A model generated the notes under the pieces. It did not search any database. It was not told the DNA's origin and was given only the letters and a program-made list of their open reading frames with translations. Positions 12,245 to 23,072 of a stretch of 64,000 nucleotides of DNA are shown here, piece by piece (position 1 is the first letter of the stretch; every line of letters begins with the position of its first letter). Location: assembly GCA_905250125.1 (NCBI GenBank), contig CAJNOL010001192.1:1-64000 (forward strand), in the 5' to 3' direction. Made by a program: the position numbers and the translations under genes. This DNA comes from Rotaria sordida (taxonomy: Eukaryota > Rotifera > Eurotatoria > Philodinida > Philodinidae).

Positions 12245-15156
12245 TTACGCATTTCCTGCACTAAGAATTTTAAAGAATCGAACAAATTTTGCAACAAAAA
12301 AATTTATTATAAAATACCAAAGATTTCTTGCTGTTGGTCTTTTTGATATAAATATACGCCATAAAAGTATAAGTATTATTATATTAAATGTCCAACGTAT
12401 ATTTCTTAAATTATTTAAATGTTTTTGTGCATGATTTAAACAATTTATATTTTCATTTAATATATAACGTTTTATACCAATTAAATATGATTCAATATAT
12501 GTTGGCCAATGTAATGCACGTATATCAAAATAAAAATCATTAAAATTATTTGTTTCAATTATTAATTGTCTTAATGAATTTAAATTATCATATGAACATT
12601 GTATTTCTTCACGTATTGTAAATGATTCAAGTTGAATTAATGTACGATGTAAATTTTTATATATATTAACAATATGTGGTTTATGTCCAATTAAACATAA
12701 ACCAATATCAGCTAAATAAGCTGGTATTAAATGTGAAAAAAATCTATATGAATCATGTATTAAACTATGATTTGTTACAGATAAATTTGGACGACGAAAT
12801 GCATGTTCATATGGTATACGTTTTGAATATTCAATAAAATAATTACTCATTTCTTGCCAATGAAATGGATTAAGACCACTTGATGTACAATTATATATTG
12901 TTATATTATTATTATTATTTTCAGAATATTTTTGCCATCCAGCAACTATTGATAAATTAACTGGAATATCAACAGGTATAATATCGAGTACATCATTTGA
13001 ATCACCTTTCATTGAACGTAGATAACCACGACCAGCAGCAACAAAAAATTCATTTGGTCCATTAGATTTTTCAACCCAACCAGGATATGGTTCTTTCCAT
13101 GATGCACCTATTATTGATACACGTATAATTGACATTGATGGAAGATTTTTTTGTTCATTAGATAAAATTGTTTCAGCAAGCCAATGTGAAAATGAAAAAG
13201 CATTTGGTTTTGTTCCAATAAGTTTTGGTGTGGCTAATGCAATCATTTCTTTATCCATCCAATCAAGAGCATCAAATAATTTATCAGGTTCTATTGAACA
13301 TGGATAAATACATTCATCGATATATGGACAATCTATAATAGAAATTATATTAATTAAAAATTCTCTAATCTTTAACAAAATACTGATTAGTTAGTTAAAT
13401 TTTAAGAAATGCCATGATTGAATGGTTACATTGTTCGGTAGATATTAACAAGATATTGTGCTCAAACCTCTGTATCATCCGTTCGATAGAATGCTAACAT
13501 ATATCTGTCCTTGTGATTACTGTTGGATTTCTTTAAAAATGTCAACGACCATTTTTTGAATAACTTTCGATGGATTCTATTTATTGAAGTCGGGTTTTCA
13601 TCATTAGATAGAGCAATGTAGAGGACATATATCTATATAATATTCATTAAGTTCCAAGAAGTTTTTCAAGGATAATTGCAAATGAACATTTTTTTTTGTA
13701 TCGCACATTTGTACAAGTTTTCGTAGCAACCGATGTTTAAATTATACCAAAATACAGCCTAGAGTAAGCTGTATTATCCATAAAATTTCTAGATTTCAGA
13801 AAACTTCTCTTCAGACTACATTTTAGTGTAATTTAAGCATAGATTACTATAAAAACTTGTACACATATGCAATAGAAAAAATATTTACTTGCAAATATCC
13901 TTGAAACTTAATGAATATTACATAGATAAATGTCCCCTCCCCCTTGCATTGCTCTATTTAATGGCGAAAATCCGACTTCGATAGCTAGAAATTATCCAAA
14001 GCTATTCAAAAAATGGTAATTGGCATTTTAAAAAAAATCTGACGAGGGGACATTCCCAACTGTCACATCGCTTTTGAGTCGAGTGTATCCGCATTATGTA
14101 AACTCCAATGATCTATGAATACTCTGAAAAAAGTTCGTGTCATTTGCTTATTACTGTCGAGATATTGTATTTTTACTGTATGTATAAGCAAAAAACTGTG
14201 GTCCCCTCGGGGAACACTAGGAAAACTGAGTTTCGAATTTCAACTTGAAACTTTGTACAGGGACAGATCTCAATGAGAATAGTTTATTATGAAAGTTTCA
14301 GATCTTTTGATTGTTTCTAGTCTGAAATAAAAACATCAGAATCTGCTGATGTGTATAAGTCATTTCTACCATAGCTGTATCTTAGGATAGGAACAACGAA
14401 AAGATTTAAAACGTTCACGTCTATCTCTATGCAAAGTTTCATTAGCAGTAATAAGCAAGTGGGGCAAAATTTTTTCAGAATATTTACAGATCATTAAGGC
14501 CTACATGATGCGCATTAGCTCGACTCAAAAACGATGTGACAGTTGAAAATTTTTCTTCATGAAATAAAATTTCTAAATGAATATGAAAAGTATTTTGAAA
14601 AAAGAAAAATATTTTATTTACCAATATTTGCATAGATTGATGATAGATAAACAATTGATTTAAGTTTTGTACAAGTTTTTAAAAAACTTAAATTATGTTT
14701 AAGATTAATAACATTTGTTTGAATCATTTCTTTAAGATTTTCTTCTATAAAATCTATTGAATTATTTGCCATATAAAAACAAATATCAATTATATTTTGT
14801 ATATTTTTATAAGATAAAATTTCTTGATTTTCATAATTAATTATTTCATTATCTAATGATGAATATAATAAATTAATATCAAATGGTATAATTTTTTCTT
14901 GAAATTTAATATTATTATATCGTACACGATCAAATAATTTTGTTGTATAAATTTCAGCAAATATATCTATTGGTGAAAAATGTTGATTTATATTAAGTTT
15001 TGATTTATTTGTTATTAATTGTATTGGACAATAAATTTTATTAATATTTGGACATGAACGTAAGAGTTTTTCAATTAAAACTTTTCCAGGAAATGTTGTT
15101 GAACCAAATATAAGAATATTTTTTCCATCATAAAAATCATTTATCGATGATGTCAT
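12245..15156 (-). CDS. Fatty acyl-CoA reductase-like protein (probable pseudoenzyme)
   Basis: Two exons, 15156-14622 and 13332-12245, join in frame (ANI|DCPYIDEC) to give 540 aa, close to the ~515 aa of animal FARs. The order of FAR blocks is intact: KLFDRVR, PDKLFDALDWMD, TPKLIG, GASWKEPYPGW, YNCTSSGLNPFHW, FRRPN, RNIRWTFN and a hydrophobic C-terminal segment that in FARs anchors the enzyme in peroxisome or ER membrane. FARs reduce fatty acyl-CoA to alcohol with NADPH. Here the catalytic YxxxK is FSFSH (residues 224-228), and the TGxxGxxG nucleotide motif reads FGSTTFPG (17-24). The substitutions are in clean reading frame, so this looks like a maintained but inactive paralogue rather than a decayed gene. 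An alternative ATG lies 18 nt upstream (15174). The 1.3-kb intron holds two foldback elements. Confidence 0.85.
13526..14036. repeat. Foldback repeat in the FAR-like intron
   Basis: An imperfect palindrome: CGACCATTTTTTGAATAACT near 13545 pairs with the complement at about 14003-14022, and GAAGTCGGGTTTTC pairs with the complement of the sequence near 13965-13980. Arms of roughly 230-240 nt meet near 13775 with a short loop. No coding capacity; non-autonomous DNA element, family unknown. Confidence 0.7.
14041..14560. repeat. Foldback MITE, same family as 4349-4967
   Basis: Begins GACGAGGGGACATTCCCAAC and ends with the complementary GTTGAAAATTTTTCTTC. Inner blocks such as TTGCTTATTACTG and the ATGATCTRTRAATA region occur on both arms in opposite orientation. 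It lies a few bases from the preceding foldback, so the intron carries two palindromes in tandem. Confidence 0.72.
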
Positions 15157-15696
15157 GATTGATATATAACACACGCATACACTTACTGAAATCTAAAAAC
15201 TAGAATTATATTCAATGGTTAGTATTATGTTTTGTTGTTAGCACACAATCATATGCATATTTAAATGACTAGAGTTTGCATGGCATAATAAATTATGAAT
15301 TAAAGGTCGAATAACCACAAACAAAAAAAAAGAAAAAAAAAAGATGCGTCAATTGTCGGTGGTTTTTCGCCACTTTTCCTTTCCTCTTTATCTTATTATT
15401 ACACACACATAACTGTAATTACTAACGTTCTATTTTGCCCGTTCTATGACGATTATTTTGTTATGTTTGGTGTTGCTACCATCCATCTCGTCTTCTTACC
15501 CTCCTGCTTATAAACATAGCCACTGATTCGTAATCGTGTAGAATTGATGCAACCAGTAGGAATAAAGAAAAAGAAAAAAAACGACCACAAAAGCTCATTC
15601 AATCTATTTTACATCAAACGATAGGAAAAAAAAAGTCGTATATTATATTTTCGGGTTTTTTTTTTTGTGTTGTATTATCTTTTATTTGAAAATATT
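15157..15696. other. Intergenic spacer between FAR-like gene and PTCD3
   Basis: About 540 nt with poly-A and poly-T runs. It must contain the promoter of the FAR-like gene and the PTCD3 3' end; I see no specific element. A splice acceptor-like TTTCAG lies about 37 nt upstream of the FAR-like ATG. Confidence 0.5.
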
Positions 15697-18600
15697 CTAA
15701 ACAAGTTTAACAAGATGTGCACTTTCTAAAGAAGAGTTTTTTTGTATTGTTCGTAAACGTTGTCGATCTTTATGATCTAAATTTTCATGTCGATTGAGTA
15801 AATCAAGTGCATCGCTTAAACATTCATAATTAAATTCATTTATTTTTTCAACTATATTTAATGCATAATCAATACGATTTTGATTTATTGATAATTTTAA
15901 TAATGACATAAGACTTATTTCATTTAATTGATTAATAAGTATATTTTTATTTAAAAAATAATATTCATATAATGACCAACTTGCATCAAAATCATCAGCA
16001 CGTGTTAATAAATAAATAAGATTTGATAATAATTGTCCACTATATTGAAATTTTGATTGAAATTGTTTTAATTGTTTTGTTTGTTGTTGTTCTTCATTAA
16101 CTTCTCGTTTTTGTTGTTGTTGTTGTTGTTGTTGTTGATCATCAATTTGTTGTTCATCTTCATCCGATGTTAATGGAAAACGTTTTAAAATTTGTCGTGC
16201 TATATTTGCATATTGTTTTATTTGTTCATTTGATAAATTTTCTTGATCGTTATTTATAAGTAATGCTAAATAACGTTCAATAATTCGACGATTATTTTGT
16301 TTATTATCAATAAAACCTAATAGAATTAAATCTGACCAAAGTCGAACATAATAATCTTTTATATTCCATGTTGAAATGAATTCTATAAAATCTTCAATTA
16401 TATTTATTGATGGTGAATATATATTTGGTACAACTGATTCCCATAATGGTATAACATGTTCAGGTATATCAAAACGAAAAAGTAAACGAAACATATTTGT
16501 ATAATACATTTGCTCTTTAAATCCATCAGGAATAAAACGACTATTTGAACCAGTCATTTGAAAACGATGAATACGTTTAGCTGAAAGAAAAATTTATAAA
16601 AAAAAAAGTAAACTTTTGTCATATATTCAATGAACTCGGCAATGAACAAAAAATACTATTGAGGAATTAAAGAAATTCCGTATTGTGAGAAAAGCGAGTT
16701 TTTGGACATTTGTATGTTTCCGAAACTTTGAAAGTCATCAAAGTGTTTCAGATAGTAACATTTTCGACTTGGAAAAAGTCATAGAAGGTTTTCAAAATCG
16801 TTTATATTATCATTTAGATACAAAAATGTTTGGGAACCTTTAGTTTGAGTACAAAATTGTTTTTTCGGAGTGTCTTGAACATGTATCTAGCTCAATGATC
16901 TTATGTGAAAAAACACATTATTGCTTTTAACCTAAGATCTATTGAAGAGATTTAGCGTCTTCTATAGCAATGGCGTATATGCAAATGTAGATATGAACAC
17001 TATTATTGTCCTCATCTTTCTAATATTTTGAATTCATAAATATTATTTCTCGGAATTTCAAAATGTGATAGCCAATTCTTGGACGAAGAGTTTTATTTCT
17101 TCTTTTTTGTATGCACAATATTTATTATAGAAAAAAACTGTTAAAATTTTGAACGTTCATTTCTGTGAAAAGAATAATTTTACACTTTTTAATACTACTT
17201 TTCAAAATATATTTCTCTTAAATTTACAAATACAAAATCTAATTCTAAACAATCTTATACACCCAAATAATATAATCCAGCCGTTCTCTTCAAATAGTAA
17301 TTTCGAGTACTTCGAATATAAATTCGAAAGAAAAGTCGAATCTTGAATACTGCATTTCACAGCATTGATTTCATCATCGTCAATGTCCGTTTCTTGTCGG
17401 AAGCGAATCATTGAATCCGAACTAGAGATATGTGGGACTAACTTAACTTCCGATCACCGAGACCCGAATAACGAGAAAAAAATGTATTCCAACCGGAGCT
17501 TTAAGCGAATTATTCTATAAATCATATCAATCAGAACATAATCCAAAAAGTACTAGTCGTCGACTAAACAAATCAAAAAACAAGTATTTAAAAAATTGTT
17601 TTAAAATGCGATAAGAATAAATTCTATAATAGTTTTCTTTCGACCGGCACTTGAAAAACTAAAACTACCGGGAACAGCATCAGATTAGATTTATCAAGGT
17701 CATAACCGGAATCACTAGAAAATGATTTATCGAGATCGAAACCAAAAAACTTAATCCCGACATTCTATTTCTGCTTCCAACACTTAACAATTTTTCAGCA
17801 GAACTCTGAAAGATCTATTCTTTATTTGGATATATCTTTGATATATTAGTTTGTAAATACCTAAATCAACATCTCGACAATTGACTGTAGCTTTAAACAT
17901 AATATTAAAAAAAAATTCTCTATCATCAATATCTCTCCATTGAAATTGTTTTCCATTTAATTCATATTGTTTTTCTAATTCATCCATAATTTGTGGTAAA
18001 ATTTGTGTATCATAACCAATTTGATCATTTGGATAAAAAATCATAATAATATGTGCCCATGTACCAAGTGATGGTTCAATACCACATTGTCGCATTTCAT
18101 TTAATAAAGATAATGCTAAAATTGGACCACGTTCATATAATGAACAACGTCTTAATGTATAAAATATTGAATTAAATGTACGTAAATTTGGTTGAATAGA
18201 ATTTTGTTTCATTTCATTTAAATATTCAATCATAAATTGCCAACGTGTATCATATGTTTCTTTTATTAAACTAGTTGAACGAAGAAGATAATTATATGTT
18301 ATTAAATCAATTGAAATATTATTTTGTTTCATTTCATCAATAATTATCATAGCTTTTTCAGCATGATTATATTTAAATAAACCACTAGCAAATGAATTAT
18401 AAAGACGAATTTTTTGTTCAGATGTTGCTGTAAGTTTTAATTCTTCAAACATTTGTTCAGCTAAACCATTATCTTTCCAAGTTCGTTGAACTAAGCCTTA
18501 AACAAAAAAGAAAACATCATCTTAAATGAAATTATACAATATACATTCAATCGAAAAACTTCTTGTATTCAATCTAATTTATTATTGAAACATTTAGTCG

Positions 18601-20989
18601 ACTTGAATGTAGGTTATTACCCAACAGGCCATGGTAGATATGGGATCACAGTTTACAGCTCGTTAGAATATATGAAGCCCCCCCCCCCCCCTCAAAAATC
18701 GATCTCAGCCCAGGAACATTGAAATGACTTGAAAACTTCAGGATATGTTGGTGCTGATGAGACATGGCTATGGTCAAATTTTCAGCCCTATAGCAGGATG
18801 TTTAACCGAGATATGCACCAAACAAGGAGCAAAAATAGCTCTTTAGTATCTCCAAGTTTTCTCTATGGGTCTTCATTCTAGACATTTAATTTTTTTTATT
18901 TGAAAGAGCATGTCAGAATGCAGCGACTCTCGTGGCCCTGTTTTTTTTAAAGTCTTACTTTTTAGGGGAAAAACCGGAGCGAAAGTTCAATGACTCAAAA
19001 GACCTCTCTAAAAATGGCGCTGCTCCAATAGAGATGTTATCTTCTATGATAATAAAAAAGCTTATTTTAAAAAAAGGGCCACGAGAGTCGCTAGTCCGGC
19101 ACATAAGCTTTCAAACAAAAAAAAATATTTGGCTTTATCTCTTACTGCGATGGAGTTCTGCTGGAGATACGTCGTTAAACTCACGTTCTGAGAAAAATGA
19201 TTTTGGTTTTTTGTAAAAACCGCTGATTTTTCGAATAGGGGTGACAAGAATCTTCCAGAATTTTCGAAAAAAAAGAGGTGTTGAGTAAAAGCTTTTGTCA
19301 TTTATGAAAGAGCATTTGACGAGCTATATCCCCATGAGGTTATCTCAATTTCGATCATTTTGACGAAAAGTGACTTTTTGGGGGGGGGGGGGGGTGGCCT
19401 GAACTACTTTCCTATTGTATTTGTGACGGATTAAGGAAAATAATGGTGAGAAACTGTGTAACGAAATAGATGGAATAAAACAGTTTCACTGTGGTTAGTA
19501 AGAGCAACTACATCGTGTTTCATATTTTAATTCTGCAGGGATTGTGTTAACAACTTTTATTTCATGTTGAATCATGAAACAATCGATTTGCGATGAGCAT
19601 TGGTTTTTTTCTGTCAATTGACGGTTTAAACTATTCTAAAAATCAATTAAATTTGATTCTTTTAGTTATAGAATTACAACAAAATTAATGTCTATTTTTG
19701 GTTATAGCTTGATTGAGGATATTTGTTTTTGGTTGATTAACGGAAAATGTCCGTAATGAAGAATCGGAAGGAGAGACAAAAGTGATGTTTGACAATGAGA
19801 ATTTAATTAATTATGAAAATTTTCTACACAGTTGTTAGTTTTTTGATTGAATTCCAAAATGATAGTTTTTAAAGACTACATTTTTATCTAAATCATCTTC
19901 ATTACTTTAAATACTTTTATTCAGAATATATGTTTACAAAATGATCTGAACGCCACTAGACTAGCTCGAAGTAATTGATATTCTTCAATCAAGCTATCTG
20001 CATAGATTATTTTATTATATCTATGCTGTGCGGGCATCTTTGTTTCTTCCTTCGATTCTGCTTTGTGGATGTTTTTTTTTCCTTCAATTAAGAAAAAAAA
20101 CGTCCGCAATTAAGAAGAGTACGTAAACTTTATTTATAGTCTATGCATGGATTATGATCTATTTAATTCTTCGGTCAACTAATCAATCGTTTTAACTTAA
20201 TATTAGAATGATTGTCTCTATAAATCTTGAGATAATATTGTGTGAACATACATAAAACATTCTCATCTATGTTAATATTCGTTACTCTTGATTTATCTTT
20301 TCATATTTTTTTTATCTGAAAATTAATTAATTGGCTTTTTTTTGTTTGTTAAATTAATTTAAGTTCTTATGTTTTATTCAAGAAAAATGTTTTTTTTTTC
20401 TTTTTTATAATATTCTACCTGATTGATTTGTTTCATTTAATTCTCTTCTATACCAATCTTCTTCTGGTGGTAAAATTTCCATAGGATTATCACTATTATA
20501 AATACATAATAGATCAAATAATGCATATTTACATGTATCAGATATATTAATTTTATAATCTAAACATTTTTTATAAATTTCATAGGCTTTTATAATTTTA
20601 TTCCAATTCATTAATTTATATAAAGTTGTTTCATCTGGTTCAATAAATTCTTTTTCATCAAATGTATAATTTGGAAAATATGATGGTATTGATGGTACAG
20701 CAACATCATAAAAAAATGCATATGAATATCGATCCATAATCCATCGAGCTGCTTTTTTACCTGATGCTTTTGATAATGATAATTGTCGTTTTTCATGTGC
20801 TGATGTTGGAATTAAAAATGGATCATCCATAAATAGATAAGAAGGATTTCCACCATCTGTTTGAACACATGTATTTAATGATTCAAGTATTGCTGTTGGA
20901 GAACGATTAATACGTTGTGGATATGTAAAACTTTTCGAACGATTAGTCATTGTTGTTGAAGCATAACGATGAAAAATTCTCCAGAGCAT
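15697..20989 (-). CDS. PTCD3: PTCD3, mitochondrial small ribosomal subunit PPR protein (mS39)
   Basis: Three exons, 20989-20419, 18490-17861 and 16580-15697, splice in frame to 694 aa; human PTCD3 is 689 aa. The N-terminus (MLWRIFHRYASTTMTNR) is basic and hydroxyl-rich as in mitochondrial presequences. Diagnostic blocks follow in family order: FMDDPFLIPTSAHEKRQLSL, SGKKAARWIMDRY, then PPR-like helices with LITYNYLL, QPNLRTFNSI, LRRCSLYERGPILALSLL, GIEPSLGTWAHII, then FIPDGFKEQMYYTNMFRLL. The protein binds mitochondrial rRNA and mRNA in the 28S subunit. An in-frame polyglutamine insertion (CAA/CAG-rich, plus coordinates about 16080-16155) lies in the C-terminal third. Intron 1 (1.9 kb) holds a C/G-ended foldback element. 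A splice acceptor precedes the ATG by 13 nt. Confidence 0.93.
18676..19396. repeat. Foldback element bounded by C and G homopolymers
   Basis: A run of about 15 C at 18676 and a run of about 14 G ending near 19394 bound the segment. Inside, GCGACTCTCGTGGCCCTG (about 18920) recurs as CAGGGCCACGAGAGTCGC-type complement near 19074-19092 with T/A runs alongside, forming a hairpin with a ~115-nt loop. A GAAAGAGCAT block occurs at about 18902 and 19306. The homopolymers may be inaccurate in length. It lies in PTCD3 intron 1; no target duplication was found. Confidence 0.5.
19397..20418. other. Remainder of PTCD3 intron 1
   Basis: AT-rich intronic DNA between the foldback element and exon 1. No exon or repeat recognised. 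Confidence 0.5.
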
Positions 20990-21233
20990 TTTTAATATTT
21001 ATCTAAAATGGAATCATTTCAATCATTCTCTGATGACAAAAAACAAAATTCAATTGAAGTTTTTTTTTTTTTGTTTTTTAATACGATACGATTCATCGAG
21101 AGCTTAACAGAATCACAAATTTTGAAGTGAATGGTTCGAAATGGAGATATCCATCGTGACTAAAAAAAACCTTACTGCTAATCTATGAGATTCATTGGGT
21201 CTTAGTTAAAGTTCATCGGGTTCAAAATTGTAG

Positions 21234-21333
21234 NNNNNNNNNNNNNNNNNNNNNNNNNNNNNNNNNNNNNNNNNNNNNNNNNNNNNNNNNNNNNNNNNNN
21301 NNNNNNNNNNNNNNNNNNNNNNNNNNNNNNNNN
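21234..21333. other. Assembly gap (100 N)
   Basis: Exactly 100 N, the conventional filler for a scaffold gap of unknown length. It removes the C-terminal part of ALKBH4. The true missing length cannot be told from the sequence. Confidence 0.98.
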
Positions 21334-22050
21334 TTGACGTTGTATACCATGTTTATATTCATATCTTGCATCACCATAAAGTACAATCATCCAACGACGT
21401 GGTAATGGTATATAAATAATTTTATTTGTATTTTTATCATTAGGTATTAATGATAATATTGTATTTGATAATAAATTTATTGTTATTAAACGTTCACCCC
21501 ATATCCATGTATCATCAATATGTGGATCAATATGTGAACCACGTTGTATATTATAATCTAAATTACATAATTCAACTGATTGAAAATCATCTATTAATCT
21601 ATATGTTTGTAAACGTTGAATAAGATTTTTTGAATACATTGGCATACCAGTAAAATATTTTGTTTTAATTGTTTGTTTTTTAAAATTAATTTTTATACCA
21701 AAATCTTGTTTTAAACGACCTGATTGTGATGGTATCCATATATCATTATCAATAAAATTTAATAAATTATTTTCTTCATCTTCATTAAGAAAATCTGGAA
21801 CAAGATAAATACCATCTAATGAAAAACTTATATCATTATTATTATCAATATTATTATGATGTGGACATTGAGAATTTAATTCATATATATCCATACGTAT
21901 AGCTTGACGACATGTATCACAATAAATATAAATTATATTTGTTGTAGATTCATTTATTAAATAATTATTATTATCTTTTGTTGTTTCACAAAGTTTACAT
22001 GAACGAATACCTTTACATGCACATGATGATGATGATGCGGACAGTTCCAT
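21334..22050 (-). CDS. ALKBH4: ALKBH4, AlkB-family Fe(II)/2-oxoglutarate dioxygenase (truncated by gap)
   Basis: The frame from 22050 to the gap encodes 239 aa of ALKBH4. The N-terminus carries the family's cysteine cluster (CACKGIRSCKLCE, residues 10-22) plus a CDTC pair. SQSGRLKQDFG (109-118), CNLDYNIQRGSHIDPHIDD (162-180) and WIWGERL match the human protein block for block. Iron ligands H177 and D179 and the distal H234 (EYKHGIQR) are present; the final Arg that binds 2-oxoglutarate would lie in the gap. ALKBH4 demethylates actin K84 and has been linked to DNA 6mA. About 30 nt after the gap remain in an open frame ending near 21202, but I cannot assign them. It is head-to-head with RSRC2, about 1 kb apart. 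Confidence 0.93.
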
Positions 22051-23072
22051 TATATGAAGAAATAATAATAATAATAATGAGAAATCATCATCTGTTCATT
22101 TTTTGGTGTAAGAGGGAGGGAGCCACAAGTTAGAACAAAAAAAAGTTTAGTTTTGAATATAGAAATTTTTTTTTTATTTAAAAAAAAATAAATATTTTTT
22201 ATAAGAAAATTTTTAGAAATTTATTATTATTGATATAGAATTATGACAAAGTGATTGATAATGGCTAATTTGAACCAATAGAAATTCTTAAAAAAATAAA
22301 CTGAATCATAATTTTTTGTTCTCATTCATTTCATTAACTACGAATTAATCTATACAAGCTTTTTTTTTTTTGTTTTTCTTACTTTCGATTATTAACAATA
22401 GAGAAAAAATCCATAGTCGAAATGCAGAAATTGGAAATGATCTAATTGATTTGTCTATTATTTTAGAGTCAATCTATAACGTTGAAGTTAATAATGCGCT
22501 ATGAATATCTTGAAAAAATAATTATTAGATTTTTACAACATTTAGTAACCGTATGCCATTGTCTACTTTCAGGAAAACTAAATTTAGCATAGAGATGACC
22601 CTTAACATAAATCGTTTATTGCGAAAGTTAAAGCTTCGTGATGACTTTGCATAGAAACTGGGTTTTGAAATACCTTTTGCCTTTCTCTGAAAAGAAAGCA
22701 AATAATGTCATTGTGAGGTGAATAGGATGCAGTAGCGTGGGTCGGATCATGGTTGATTTCACACTCCGGATATTTTTCAAAGTATTCATATGACTTACGT
22801 GATGCACATAGTTCAAACTTAAAAGTAGTTTGACATTTGAAAACGCTTCTTTGATTATATCCGATTCTTTTTTTTCATGAGTTTCGGACACCTGAATAAG
22901 CCTTCATTAGAGAAAAGTGTGAATACTATTTGAGGAAAAAAAAATTTTTATAAGTATCTGATAGATTTTAATTGATCGTCGGAGCGTCAATGACTGGTCT
23001 CGACATTCTAATATATTTTTATTATGTATTACAATTTTCTAGAGATCAATTTACTATTATCTTTATGTTATA
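22051..23072. other. Shared 5' region of ALKBH4 and RSRC2
   Basis: About 1 kb between two divergently transcribed genes, so it should contain both promoters. AT-rich. A segment around 22820-22870 (AGTTTGACATTTGAAAACGC) resembles the end of the foldback family seen at 4349 and 14041, suggesting a decayed copy. No TATA or initiator can be singled out. Confidence 0.45.
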
